The position numbers were made by a program, and so were the translations under genes. 64,000 bases of DNA from CAZUDO01 sp964618895 (GTDB taxonomy: Bacteria > Desulfobacterota > Binatia > DP-6): NCBI GenBank assembly GCA_964618895.1, contig CAZUDO010000054.1, positions 1-64,000 of the forward strand, written 5' to 3'. Shown here piece by piece: positions 49,161-57,074 of this stretch (positions within the stretch are counted from its first letter, which is position 1; each line of letters begins with the position of its first letter). Below the pieces are notes generated by a model. The model was not told the origin of the DNA. It worked only from the letters and a program-made list of their open reading frames with translations, and ran no database searches.

Positions 49161-49874
49161 ATGCGGATTGTCCTGGTCGTCGATCGGAGTCGGGTCGTCC
49201 GCGCCGTTGTCCGCCGCTGCCTCGAGCCCTACGGGTGCCGGGTGGTCGAGGCGGCCCACGTCGAGGCGAGCGGAGGCGGGGAGGGTGAGTGCCCCGCGCT
49301 CGTGTTGCTCGAGGTTGCGCCGTCCGGGTCGCCGGACGCCGCCCTGGCGGCGCTCCGCCGGCGGGCGGGATGGACGGAGGTGCCGGTGGTCGCGCTGGTG
49401 GCGCGCGACCCGCGGGACGCATCCGAGGCCCCGCTGCAGCCGGGAGTCGTCGGCCGGTTGCTGAAGCCGTTCAACCCGAGCCTGTTCGACGAGGCGGTCC
49501 ACCCCGTGCTCGGCCCGCCGGCGGCGTTCGTGGTGGGGGAGGAGGCCGGATGCGCGGTGGTGAGCGTGCGCGCGCTCGACGCGCCGGTCCTGGCCGCGGT
49601 CGAGATGGCCATGCGCCGGCTGGCACAGCACGGCTGCAGTCAGGTCATCCTCGAGTTCGGCCGCGAGACGGCGGCGAATGCGGAGTATGTGACGCAATTG
49701 GTGGCGGTCGTGCGCGCGGCGCAGACCGCTGGCCTCCGCCCCGCGGTGTGTGCGCTCGATGCGCGCGTGCGGGTCGGGCTCAACGACCAGGACGACACCC
49801 GCGACACGGTGTGCGGCGCGACCCGCACCGCGGTCCGGGAACAGCTCCGGTCGGTCGCAGGGAGGGTGGGGTGA
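49161..49874 (+). CDS. Degenerate receiver fused to a STAS-like domain
   Basis: This 237-residue protein begins like a response regulator (MRIVLVVDRSRVVRAVV) and retains the Lys region (GRLLKPFNPS). The phospho-acceptor aspartate position reads Glu51 (LVLLEVAP), and only one acidic pocket Asp (Asp8) remains. The C-terminal half (about 130-237) resembles a STAS/anti-sigma-antagonist fold (QVILEFGRETAANAEYVTQL). It is two bases after flgE and overlaps the HDOD gene (TGATG). A constitutive or phosphorylation-independent switch partner is possible; no function is established. Confidence 0.65.
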   Translation: MRIVLVVDRSRVVRAVVRRCLEPYGCRVVEAAHVEASGGGEGECPALVLLEVAPSGSPDAALAALRRRAGWTEVPVVALVARDPRDASEAPLQPGVVGRLLKPFNPSLFDEAVHPVLGPPAAFVVGEEAGCAVVSVRALDAPVLAAVEMAMRRLAQHGCSQVILEFGRETAANAEYVTQLVAVVRAAQTAGLRPAVCALDARVRVGLNDQDDTRDTVCGATRTAVREQLRSVAGRVG

Positions 49875-50758
49875 TGCGGCGCAGTCTCCGGACGGGACTC
49901 GATCGCGACGAGCTGCGGCACTGGGTCCGACGCACGCTCACGGCCCTGTCGCAGACCGGCGTGCTGCCGACGCTGCCGGCGACCAGCGCCGAGGTGATCG
50001 CCCTCGCGCGGGCCCCGGAGGTGACGGCAGAACGCCTCGTCCGTGCGGTCGAGTCCGACATCGGCCTGGCGGCGCGCGTGCTGCGCTTCGCGACCACGGT
50101 CCAGAACGCGCGCCCACCGGTGCGCACGCTGCCGGACGCAGTCGAGGTCATCGGCCTCGCCAAGGTGCGGGAGCTGCTCCTCATGGCGTGTACCCGCACC
50201 GTCCTCGCGCCCATCGACATGCAGACGCGGACGCTCTGGAACCATGCCCTGGCGACGGCGGTCGCGGCCGACGAGCTGGCCGCGTCCACCGGATCGATCC
50301 CGCCGGGACAGGCGTTCCTGCCCGGGCTGCTGCACGATCTCGGCCGGATCGCCTTTCTGCTCGCCGACGCCATGTCCTTCGACGTGATCGCCCACGTGGT
50401 CGCGGCCGGGGATGCGGATGCGCTCGATCTCGAGCGCGAGTGGTATGGCTTCACGCACGCGGAGGCGGGCGCGGTGCTGGCCGAGGACTGGGGGTTGGCC
50501 CCCGATCAGTGCGAGGCGATCCGCTGGCATCACGCCCCGGAGCAGGCGGGCGACGGGCGCGAGCTGGCCAGCATCCTGGCGGACGCCGACCGGCTCGCCC
50601 ACGCCGCCGGCTTTGCCGCGGGGCCGACGCGCCCAGACGCGGGCCGGCTCGCCCACGTCGGGCTCTCGGCCGACGAGGTGGCGGCGTGTGCGGCGCGCGT
50701 GCGCCAGGCATGCGCGGTGCACGCGGCGGCATTCGGCGACCCGACGAGCCAGACGTGA
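49874..50758 (+). CDS. HDOD-domain signalling protein
   Basis: This 294-residue protein has the HDOD fold: VLPTLPATSAEVIALARAP, an ESDIGLAARVLRFATT segment, LPDAVEVIGLAKVRELLLMA and LPGLLHDLGRIAFLLADAM. The HD-like residues are retained in LHDLG, but a full HD-GYP motif is absent. HDOD proteins act in signalling networks without known catalysis. Coupling to the degenerate receiver (TGATG) suggests they work together, perhaps in motility control at the end of the flgE unit. Confidence 0.85.
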   Translation: MRRSLRTGLDRDELRHWVRRTLTALSQTGVLPTLPATSAEVIALARAPEVTAERLVRAVESDIGLAARVLRFATTVQNARPPVRTLPDAVEVIGLAKVRELLLMACTRTVLAPIDMQTRTLWNHALATAVAADELAASTGSIPPGQAFLPGLLHDLGRIAFLLADAMSFDVIAHVVAAGDADALDLEREWYGFTHAEAGAVLAEDWGLAPDQCEAIRWHHAPEQAGDGRELASILADADRLAHAAGFAAGPTRPDAGRLAHVGLSADEVAACAARVRQACAVHAAAFGDPTSQT

Positions 50759-50918
50759 CCGCCCGGCCGGGCGCGTTTGGTGTGCGAGCATCGATGGTGT
50801 CGGCGGGGAAGGACACGTCGTGACCGCGCGCTGCGCTGCCGTGCTCTGCGGCGCGCATTTCCTCGCCGCGCAGCTGGGCGGCCTGCTGTCCGTGCCCGCG
50901 AGCTTCGCCACCTTCTTG

Positions 50919-50928
50919 CCCCCCCCCC
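50919..50928 (+). repeat. Ten-base poly-C tract
   Basis: A run of ten cytosines lies at the junction between a short open frame from GTG 50820 and the broken kinase. Such runs are prone to slippage in cells and to miscalling in sequencing, so the local frames should be treated with caution. Confidence 0.7.
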
Positions 50929-50937
50929 AGAGTTCGT

Positions 50938-51466
50938 CGCGAGATCGAACGCATCCCGTGCTCGCCGGTGCGTCTCGTGGAGGAGGTGGCGGCGGTCATG
51001 GGCGGCCAGGCGCTGCAGAAGGGCCTGCGCTTCGATGTGGAGTACGTCGAGCCATTGCCCGCCGAGATCTGCACCGATCCGGGCCGCATGCGGCAGATAC
51101 TCCTCAATCTGGTCGGCAACGCCGTCAAGTTCACTCCCCGGGGCGGGGTCCGGATCCGGGTCGGCATGGCGGGCGGGTCGTCGGGCCGGCTCCGTGTCGA
51201 GGTCGTCGACCGGCATTGGCATCCCGCCGGAAGCGCAGGCGCGCCTCGGGGAGCCGTTCGTCCAGGGGGATGCGTCGGTGGGGCAGCAGTTCGGTGGGAC
51301 GGGGCTCGGTCTGTCGATCGCCAAGCGGCTGGCGCACCTGCTGGGCGGCGATCTGGATGTGCGCAGTGCTCCGGGCGCAGGGAGCACGTTCACCCTCACC
51401 CTCGACGCGGCGGCCGCCGTGCATACGCCATCGTCGCCGGGCGTGCTCGTGTCGGCGGCGCGCTGA
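50938..51466 (+). pseudogene. Histidine-kinase fragment, truncated and frameshifted
   Basis: The remnant starts inside a kinase after its H box (REIERIPCSPVRLVEEVAAV). It has the ATPase N box (DPGRMRQILLNLVGNAVKFT), then loses two bases at about 51208-51213 in the G1 box. The rest continues in another frame: GIGIPPEAQARLGEPFVQGD and FGGTGLGLSIAKRLAHLLGG. The sensor, the phospho-acceptor histidine and any output domains are missing. It must be inactive. Confidence 0.8.
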
Positions 51467-51487
51467 CCGGCGCGTCCGCTAGCTAGA

Positions 51488-52132
51488 CTAGCGGTGGCGG
51501 CGCGTGGGCGTGCCATGGCGGCGACGTGTCGCCGCGGCGCGCGTCGTCCCCGTCGGGTTTGGCAGCAGGTCCTTCACCGCGACGCGCACGCGGGGCAGTG
51601 CCGCGGGCGCCAGCACGTCACCCCGGCGGGCGATCGTGATGCTGGTGTAGCGCCGCGTGCGGGCGTCGGGCACCCGGCGGACCTCGACGCAGTCGTCGAC
51701 CAGGTTGACGATCCAGTACTCCGGGATGCCGGCGGCGGCGTAGATGGCGCGCTTGGTGAAGCGGTCCTGCTTGAGCGAGCTGTCCGCGACTTCGACCACG
51801 AGAAGAGCGGTCGTGGGGTGCGCGCGGTCGTAGTCGGTCATGTGGCCGGCTACCACCGCGACATCCGGCGCGGGCACGGAGCGGCGCCCCACGACCAGCG
51901 ACAGCTGACAGCGGACCACGCCCCGTTCACCGACGGCGCGCTGCAGGGCGAAATGGGCGCGATAGACTCCCGCCGCGTGCGGGACGTTGTGCGGCGCCAT
52001 GGCGACGATGACCCCCTCCAGCAGCTCCACGCGGTCGTCGGGGCCGAGCGTGCCGTCGTCCACAAGGGCGAGGTAGTGCTCGGCGGTCCAACTGGATGGA
52101 GCCACCGGGTCCATGGGGGCGGGTCGACTCAT
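51488..52132 (-). CDS. Uma2-family (DUF820) putative nuclease
   Basis: This 214-residue protein has the Uma2 PD-(D/E)XK features: YLALVDDGTLGPDDRVELLE at the start, VPAPDVAVVAG with the catalytic Asp, LLVVEVADSSLKQDRFTKRA with Glu and Lys, and YAAAGIPEYWIVNL. A basic tail (RRRHGTPTRRHR) follows. The frame continues upstream, but the domain begins after the ATG at 52132. These proteins are common in large accessory repertoires and of unproven role. It stands alone between the kinase remnant and the divergent heme gene. Confidence 0.88.
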   Translation of the reverse strand: MSRPAPMDPVAPSSWTAEHYLALVDDGTLGPDDRVELLEGVIVAMAPHNVPHAAGVYRAHFALQRAVGERGVVRCQLSLVVGRRSVPAPDVAVVAGHMTDYDRAHPTTALLVVEVADSSLKQDRFTKRAIYAAAGIPEYWIVNLVDDCVEVRRVPDARTRRYTSITIARRGDVLAPAALPRVRVAVKDLLPNPTGTTRAAATRRRHGTPTRRHR

Positions 52133-52380
52133 GACGGCCGAGGGTAGCGTCCGGAGGCGGTGGCGACAATAACAGTGGACCACACCACGTCGGGCCGCAC
52201 GGCGCCTGCGCTCCGACCGTCGGGCGTGTCCGTGCAGGGGTGCCGCGGCAGGCACGGTCGCGGGGATGGCCGTCGGCGGATCTCTATGTGGAATCGACAC
52301 TTCGCGTACCCCGCGCCGGCACGGGATTTGGCTTGGAGCAGCGCACGAGCGGACGCCCCGGCGCGCCGCCCGCGGACACC

Positions 52381-53475
52381 ATGCTCACCGGTGCGCGACC
52401 TCCCTGGCTCGAGCCGCCGCGCGACGCGTCGCTGCGCGCGCGCTGGGCGGATCTCCGCCGGCAGCGGCCGGGCACGCGCGCCCGCGACGCGGCCCTCGCC
52501 CTCGGGGTGAGCGAGGCTGCTCTCCTGTCGAGCACGTGCGGCGACGGCATCACGCGCTTGCAGGGCCCCTGGGGTGAGGTGGTGGCCGGGCTCCCGGCGC
52601 TCGGCCCGGTCCAGGCCACGACGCGCAACGCGCTCGCCGTGCACGAGAAGCGGGGCGGCTACGCGCGCGTCGACATCCGCGGCATGATGGGGCTGGTCCT
52701 GAACGACGCCATCAACCTGCGCCTCTTCTTCGGCCAGTGGGCCAGCGGCTTCGCGGTGCGCGAGGGGCGGCGGCGCAGCCTCGAGTTCTTCGACCACGCG
52801 GGGCACCCGGTCCACAAGGTATTCCTCGAGCCGGACGCGCGCGGGGGCGTGTACGACACCCTGGTCGCGCGCCACGCGCACGGCGAGCAGGGGATCTGGG
52901 ACCCGCCGCGCCGGCTCGCGCTGGTCGCGTCCGCCGGTCCGCCGCCCGAGGGGATCGTGTTCCGCGACCGCTGGGCGCTGGCGCATGACCCCGAGGACGC
53001 CGACACGTTGATCACCGCCGCCGGCCTCACGCGCCGGGGCGCCTTCCGTCTGCTGGCGCCGTCGTGGGCGCATCCGGTCGCGCGCACCAGCCTGCAGCGG
53101 CTCTTGGCCGCGGTGGTGGCCGACCGCACGCCGATCACGCTCGGGGTCGGCAACGCGGGCGCGTTCCAGCGCCACACCGGGCCGCTCCACCGGGTCTACG
53201 CCACCGGCCGCTGGCTCAACGTGCGCGACACGCACTTCCACCTCCGCCTGTGCGTCGACCGGGTCGCGACGACGTGGGTGGTGAAGGCGCCGTCGCGCGA
53301 CGGCTTGGTGACCACGCTCGAGCTGCTCGATGCGGCCGGCGCCACCGTGCTCACGGCCGGCGCGGCGCGCTGGCCGGGACAGATGGAGCCGGAACGCTGG
53401 CGCCTCCTGGTCACGCGACTGCCGGTGCTGGCGTCGGACCCAGCACCACCGGCGCGGGCTCGATTGCCACATTAG
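52381..53475 (+). CDS. hmuS: HmuS/HemS-family hemin-degrading factor
   Basis: About 364 residues. The N-terminal LRARWADLRRQRPGTRARDA and ALALGVSEAALL, the repeated middle (YARVDIRGMMGLVLNDAINL; QWASGFAVREGRRRSLEFFD) and the second half (FHLRLCVDRVATTWVVKAPS) match the two-repeat HemS fold. These proteins bind heme and release iron or pass heme on. No heme transporter genes (hmuTUV) are adjacent, so it is an isolated member here. The start at 52381 was chosen because the conserved region begins just after it. Confidence 0.88.
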   Translation: MLTGARPPWLEPPRDASLRARWADLRRQRPGTRARDAALALGVSEAALLSSTCGDGITRLQGPWGEVVAGLPALGPVQATTRNALAVHEKRGGYARVDIRGMMGLVLNDAINLRLFFGQWASGFAVREGRRRSLEFFDHAGHPVHKVFLEPDARGGVYDTLVARHAHGEQGIWDPPRRLALVASAGPPPEGIVFRDRWALAHDPEDADTLITAAGLTRRGAFRLLAPSWAHPVARTSLQRLLAAVVADRTPITLGVGNAGAFQRHTGPLHRVYATGRWLNVRDTHFHLRLCVDRVATTWVVKAPSRDGLVTTLELLDAAGATVLTAGAARWPGQMEPERWRLLVTRLPVLASDPAPPARARLPH

Positions 53476-53498
53476 CTAAGCCGTGTTAGTCAACTCCC

Positions 53499-53732
53499 AT
53501 GAAGGTAGTGACGATTCACGTGGCGAAAACCCATCTGTCGCGCCTGATCGAGGAAGTTGCCGGCGGCGAGCAAGTCGTGATCGCGCGCGGCAAGGACCCG
53601 GTGGCGCGGCTCGTGCCCATCAAGCCGCAGAAGAAGGGCCGCGTGTTCGGTGCCATGCGCGGTCGCGCCAAGGTCGACCGGCGCTTCTTCGAGCCCCTGC
53701 CCGATGAGGAAATCGAAGCCTGGGAGCGCTGA
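53499..53732 (+). CDS. Phd/YefM-type antitoxin
   Basis: This 77-residue protein is of the Phd/YefM fold: VTIHVAKTHLSRLIEEVAGG then EQVVIARGKDPVARLVPI, with an Arg/Lys-rich toxin-binding tail. It should repress its own operon through the N-terminal domain and neutralise the PIN toxin encoded three bases downstream. Confidence 0.9.
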   Translation: MKVVTIHVAKTHLSRLIEEVAGGEQVVIARGKDPVARLVPIKPQKKGRVFGAMRGRAKVDRRFFEPLPDEEIEAWER

Positions 53733-53735
53733 GGC

Positions 53736-54122
53736 GTGCGCGTCCTCCTCGATACGCACACCCTGCTCTGGTGGCTCGACGGCGATCGACGTTTGAGCCG
53801 GCGCGCACGCACCGTGATCGCCGCCGACGACACCACCGTCCTGGTCAGCGCCGCCTCGGCCTGGGAGATCTCGACGAAGGTGCGGCTGGGCAAGCTCCCG
53901 GGCGCGATCGAGGTCGCCGCCGAGCTGCCGGCCATCCTGCGGCAGCAGAACTTCGAGCCCTTGCCGATCGCGATCGTCCACGCCCTCAGAGCCGGGAATC
54001 TGCCGGGGCCGCATCGAGACCCATTCGACCGCATGCTGATCGCACAGGCGCAAGATGAAGACCTGGCGCTGGTGAGCAACGAGCGCGTCTTCGACGCGTA
54101 CGGGGTTCGACGGGTCTGGTGA
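53736..54122 (+). CDS. vapC: VapC-type PIN-domain toxin
   Basis: This 128-residue PIN ribonuclease has LLDTHTLLWWLDGD (first Asp), VSAASAWEISTKVRLGKLP (Glu) and HRDPFDRMLIAQAQDEDLAL (Asp pair). The start is GTG, four bases after the antitoxin stop. Together with the upstream gene it makes an apparently intact type II toxin-antitoxin module. A 17-base tandem duplication overlaps its stop codon. Confidence 0.92.
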   Translation: MRVLLDTHTLLWWLDGDRRLSRRARTVIAADDTTVLVSAASAWEISTKVRLGKLPGAIEVAAELPAILRQQNFEPLPIAIVHALRAGNLPGPHRDPFDRMLIAQAQDEDLALVSNERVFDAYGVRRVW

Positions 54123-54152
54123 CATCGGAGGCAGGGTGACATCGGAGGCAGG
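54119..54152 (+). repeat. Tandem 17-base duplication at the vapC stop
   Basis: GTGACATCGGAGGCAGG occurs twice head to tail (54119-54135 and 54136-54152). The first copy contains the vapC TGA. It looks like a recent slippage duplication between the two toxin-antitoxin modules. Confidence 0.8.
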
Positions 54153-54174
54153 ACGTTGTGGCAGCTGTCGCCGG

Positions 54175-54498
54175 TCAGTCGCCGAGGTACGCGGCCAGCG
54201 CCGCCGCGACGTGTCCCAGCGCGTCCGGCCGGAGCTGCCCCACCAGATCGTGGAGTCGCGCCTTGCTCACCTGCCGGATGCCAGGGACGACGGCGAACGA
54301 CGTCCGCAGCCCCCGGACGTCGAGCTTCACCCGCAACGGCCAGATCTCGGGCGCCCGGCTCGACAGGGGAACGACCACGACCGAATCGAGCTGCTCGTTC
54401 TGGATGGTGTTCGACACGATGAGCCCGGGCCGGACCTTTCCGAGCTCCGGTGGGGCTGCGGGCTCGAGGTTGATCCAGTAGACGCTGCCGCGTCTCAT
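54175..54498 (-). CDS. mazF: MazF/PemK-type mRNA interferase toxin
   Basis: This 107-residue protein has the MazF start RRGSVYWINLEP, the RPGLIVSN motif with the catalytic Arg, and LDSVVVVPLSSRAP followed by FAVVPGIRQVSKARLHD containing the conserved Ser/Thr/Lys region. Its ATG overlaps the antitoxin TGA (ATGA). It should cleave mRNA at short motifs when the antitoxin is degraded. Confidence 0.92.
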   Translation of the reverse strand: MRRGSVYWINLEPAAPPELGKVRPGLIVSNTIQNEQLDSVVVVPLSSRAPEIWPLRVKLDVRGLRTSFAVVPGIRQVSKARLHDLVGQLRPDALGHVAAALAAYLGD

Positions 54499-54740
54499 CG
54501 CCGCTTGCACCGTGGCGGTGTCACGAGGTCCGCCGCATCCCACTCCGCCAGCCAATCGCGCTCCTCCGGGGTGTCGCGGACGAACTCGGCATAGCGGGCG
54601 GCGGCGTCCGTCATCTGCTGGCGGCCGACCGCCTGCTCGAGCAGCGCGCGGACGTACGCAGAAAGGCTCTGCCGTGCGGGCTTCAGGCGCTCCAGCTTCT
54701 CGAGCAGTAAGCCCTCTACTTTTACGGTAGTGGCCTTCAT
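54495..54740 (-). CDS. Ribbon-helix-helix antitoxin partner of MazF
   Basis: This 81-residue protein has an N-terminal ribbon-helix-helix-like segment (MKATTVKVEGLLLEKLERLK then QSLSAYVRALLEQAVGR) and an acidic C-terminal tail (FVRDTPEERDWLAEWDAADL) for toxin binding. It overlaps the MazF gene by four bases. It probably autorepresses the operon. Confidence 0.88.
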   Translation of the reverse strand: MKATTVKVEGLLLEKLERLKPARQSLSAYVRALLEQAVGRQQMTDAAARYAEFVRDTPEERDWLAEWDAADLVTPPRCKRR

Positions 54741-54974
54741 GCATCCTGAGTAGACCATGAGCCGACCGGCGGCAAGCGTTCCCCTCCCGGGTCTGCCGGG
54801 ACGAGGGCAGCGGTGGGGGACGTTCTCTGCCGCTTGCCCGGCGTGGGCTCCGATGGCGGGTAGGCGCCCCGCGCCGGTCACGAATCCCATCCCCGCCCGG
54901 GTGCCCGGGGCAAAGTCTTGACCCCGCCGCGGTCGAGCGCGTCGCCACCGACACGGCTTTCGCCGTTCCACCGC

Positions 54975-54990
54975 TGGCATATCAGTTGCT
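54975..54990 (+). promoter_or_regulatory. Sigma-54 promoter of the fliL operon
   Basis: TGGCATA-TCAG-TTGCT matches the sigma-54 consensus at ten of twelve defined positions. GG (54976-54977) and GC (54988-54989) are ten bases apart. The predicted start (near 55001) gives a leader of about 29 bases before the fliL ATG, with a GAGGACGAGG-type ribosome site. Confidence 0.75.
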
Positions 54991-55029
54991 GACTTGGCCG
55001 CGCCGCGCGGCATGCGGTGGAGGACGAGG

Positions 55030-55536
55030 ATGGCGGAAGAAACCCCCCAGGCGGAGGCGGCCGGCGACGGTGCCGCGCCACAGAAGAGCAAGAGCACGCT
55101 GCTGCTCATCGTCGGTGTCGTCGTGCTGCTCGGCGGCGGCGGGGGCGCGGCCTGGTTCATGGGCGTGCTGCCCTTCGGCCACAACGCCGAGGCCAAGGGA
55201 GAGGTGAGGGCGGAGACCCACACGCAGCCGGACGTGGGCGCCCTCCTCCCGCTCGATCCCTTCATCGCCAACCTGGGTGACGAGGACGGCAAGCGCTACC
55301 TGAAGGCCACGCTGCAGGTCGAGTTCTTCGAGCCCAGGGTGCCCGAGGAGTTCCAGGGCCGCTCAGCCCAGATGCGCGACCTGCTGCTGACTCTGTTCAC
55401 GAGCAAGACCTTCGCGGAGGTGCGCACGCCGGAGGGCAAGGCCGTGCTGCGCGAGGAGATCATCAACCGCATGAACCGCACCCTGCACAAGGACCTGGTG
55501 AAGGCGGTCTACTTCACGGAGTTCATCGTCCAGTAG
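55030..55536 (+). CDS. fliL: Flagellar basal body-associated protein FliL
   Basis: This 168-residue protein has one membrane helix (LLLIVGVVVLLGGGGGAAWF) after a charged N-terminus, then the FliL periplasmic domain ending LREEIINRMNRTLHKDLVKA and VYFTEFIVQ. An in-frame ATG at 54994 lies upstream of the predicted transcription start and was not used. FliL surrounds the stator units and affects their engagement. It is the first gene of the fliLMNOPQR unit. Confidence 0.93.
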   Translation: MAEETPQAEAAGDGAAPQKSKSTLLLIVGVVVLLGGGGGAAWFMGVLPFGHNAEAKGEVRAETHTQPDVGALLPLDPFIANLGDEDGKRYLKATLQVEFFEPRVPEEFQGRSAQMRDLLLTLFTSKTFAEVRTPEGKAVLREEIINRMNRTLHKDLVKAVYFTEFIVQ

Positions 55537-55542
55537 GGCGCC

Positions 55543-56517
55543 ATGGGCGAGATCCTCTCCCAAGACGAAATCGACGCGCTGCTGAGCGCGGTCGAGACCG
55601 GCAATGTGCCGACGGCCGCGATGCCGGCTGGCGGTGGGCCGTCGAGCGTGCGCTCCATCGACCTCACCAACCTCGCCTGGAGCGCCGAGTCGCGTCTGCC
55701 CGGCGTGAAGCCCCTGGCGGAGCGCTTCGCGCGCACCGTGCGGGTGTCGCTGGGCACGTTCTTCGGCCAGATCCCGCAGGTGACGCCGCACACGCCCCAG
55801 CTGGTCAAGTTCGGCTCGTTCGTCGAGCGCCTGCCGACCCCGGTGTGTCTGCCCCTCTTCCGCCTGGCGCCGCTGCGCGGGCAGGGGATGCTGGTGGCGT
55901 CGCCGGCGCTGGTGGGGGCGCTGCTGCAGGTGTTCTTCGGCGGCAACCCGAGCCGCAAGAGCCCGCCCCCCACGCGCCAGTACTCGGCCATCGAGCAGCG
56001 CGTGCTCGAGCGCCTGGCGCGCCGCCTGCTCGCCGACCTGCACGAGGCGTGGGCCCCGGTCGGGGAGGTCGAATGCGGCTTCGTGCGCACGGAGACCAAC
56101 CCGTCCTTCGCCGTGATCGCCGCGCCGCACGACCTGGTGCTGGTGCTCGAGCTCGGCATCGTGGTGGAGGGCTGCGAGGACGGCGTCCTGTCGGTCTGCA
56201 TCCCCAACACCAGCCTCGACCCGGTGCGGGCGCGCCTGCAGGTGACCGCCGAGGTCGTACGCGAGGCCCCGGATGCGGCGTGGGCCGAACAGCTGCACGC
56301 AGCGCTCGCGCAGGCGGAGGTCGACGTGGCGGCCGAGCTCGGCACGCAGCGGCTCACGATGCGGCAGGTCCTCGGGCTCAAGGTGGGCGACATGATCCCG
56401 TTGCCGACGGGCCGCGAGGGCCCGGTGCTGGTCAAGGTCGAGGGGCGGCCGCGCTTCATCGGCGCGCCGGGGGTGAGCGCCGGCCAGAACGCGGTGCGGG
56501 TGACAGGGACGATCTGA
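55543..56517 (+). CDS. fliM: Flagellar motor switch protein FliM
   Basis: This 324-residue protein begins with the CheY-P-binding peptide LSQDEIDALLSAV. The CheC-like middle domain has the switch region AERFARTVRVSLGTFFGQ, and the C-terminal SpoA-like domain ends GQNAVRVTGTI. It joins FliG and FliN in the C ring. It starts seven bases after fliL. Confidence 0.94.
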   Translation: MGEILSQDEIDALLSAVETGNVPTAAMPAGGGPSSVRSIDLTNLAWSAESRLPGVKPLAERFARTVRVSLGTFFGQIPQVTPHTPQLVKFGSFVERLPTPVCLPLFRLAPLRGQGMLVASPALVGALLQVFFGGNPSRKSPPPTRQYSAIEQRVLERLARRLLADLHEAWAPVGEVECGFVRTETNPSFAVIAAPHDLVLVLELGIVVEGCEDGVLSVCIPNTSLDPVRARLQVTAEVVREAPDAAWAEQLHAALAQAEVDVAAELGTQRLTMRQVLGLKVGDMIPLPTGREGPVLVKVEGRPRFIGAPGVSAGQNAVRVTGTI

Positions 56518-56553
56518 GAACGACGGGACACGCGGTCCGGGGGAGAGGGACAC

Positions 56554-56841
56554 ATGGCGGAGGAGATAGGAACGGAGGTGCCGCGCAACTTCGATCTGTT
56601 GCTCGACATCCCACTCGAGGTGACGGTCGAGATGGGGCGCACGAAGCTGACGCTCCAGGCGCTGCTGCAGCTCACGCCCGGGTCGGTGGTCGAGCTCACC
56701 AAGGGCACCGACGAGCGCCTGGACGTGCTGGTGAACGGCAAGCCCATCGCGCGCGGCGAAGCGGTCATGCTGAACGACAAGTTCGGCATCCGCCTGACCG
56801 ACGTGATCAGCCCGTTGGAACGGATCGCAGGTCTGCGGTGA
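56554..56841 (+). CDS. fliN: Flagellar motor switch protein FliN
   Basis: This 95-residue protein is a single SpoA domain with the canonical LLLDIPLEVTVEMGRTKLTL, LLQLTPGSVVELTKGTDERL and GEAVMLNDKFGIRLTDVISP. It forms the base of the C ring and docks FliH. The TGA overlaps the fliO GTG. Confidence 0.96.
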   Translation: MAEEIGTEVPRNFDLLLDIPLEVTVEMGRTKLTLQALLQLTPGSVVELTKGTDERLDVLVNGKPIARGEAVMLNDKFGIRLTDVISPLERIAGLR

Positions 56842-57074
56842 TCGAGCTGCTGCCCTGGGTGCTCGGCGCCGCGCTGGTCGTCGCCGGCGTCGGCATCGTG
56901 CGTCTACGACGCAAGCAGGCGGAGCAGGGCGACGCCATCCGCCTGGTCACCAGCCGGTATCTCGGCGGCAAGCGCTTCCTCACCATCGTCGAGGTCGACG
57001 GCGAACGCCTGCTGCTCGGCCTGGCCGGCGACAGCGTGTCGCTGGTCACGCGCCTGAAGCGAGGGGACGCGTGA
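56838..57074 (+). CDS. fliO: Flagellar export assembly protein FliO
   Basis: This 78-residue protein has one N-terminal membrane helix (LLPWVLGAALVVAGVGIVRL) and the short FliO beta part (RLVTSRYLGGKRFLTIVEVD and LLLGLAGDSVSLVTRL). The start is GTG, with a GTGA overlap with fliN, and the end overlaps the GTG of fliP. FliO chaperones FliP ring assembly. Confidence 0.88.
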   Translation: MIELLPWVLGAALVVAGVGIVRLRRKQAEQGDAIRLVTSRYLGGKRFLTIVEVDGERLLLGLAGDSVSLVTRLKRGDA

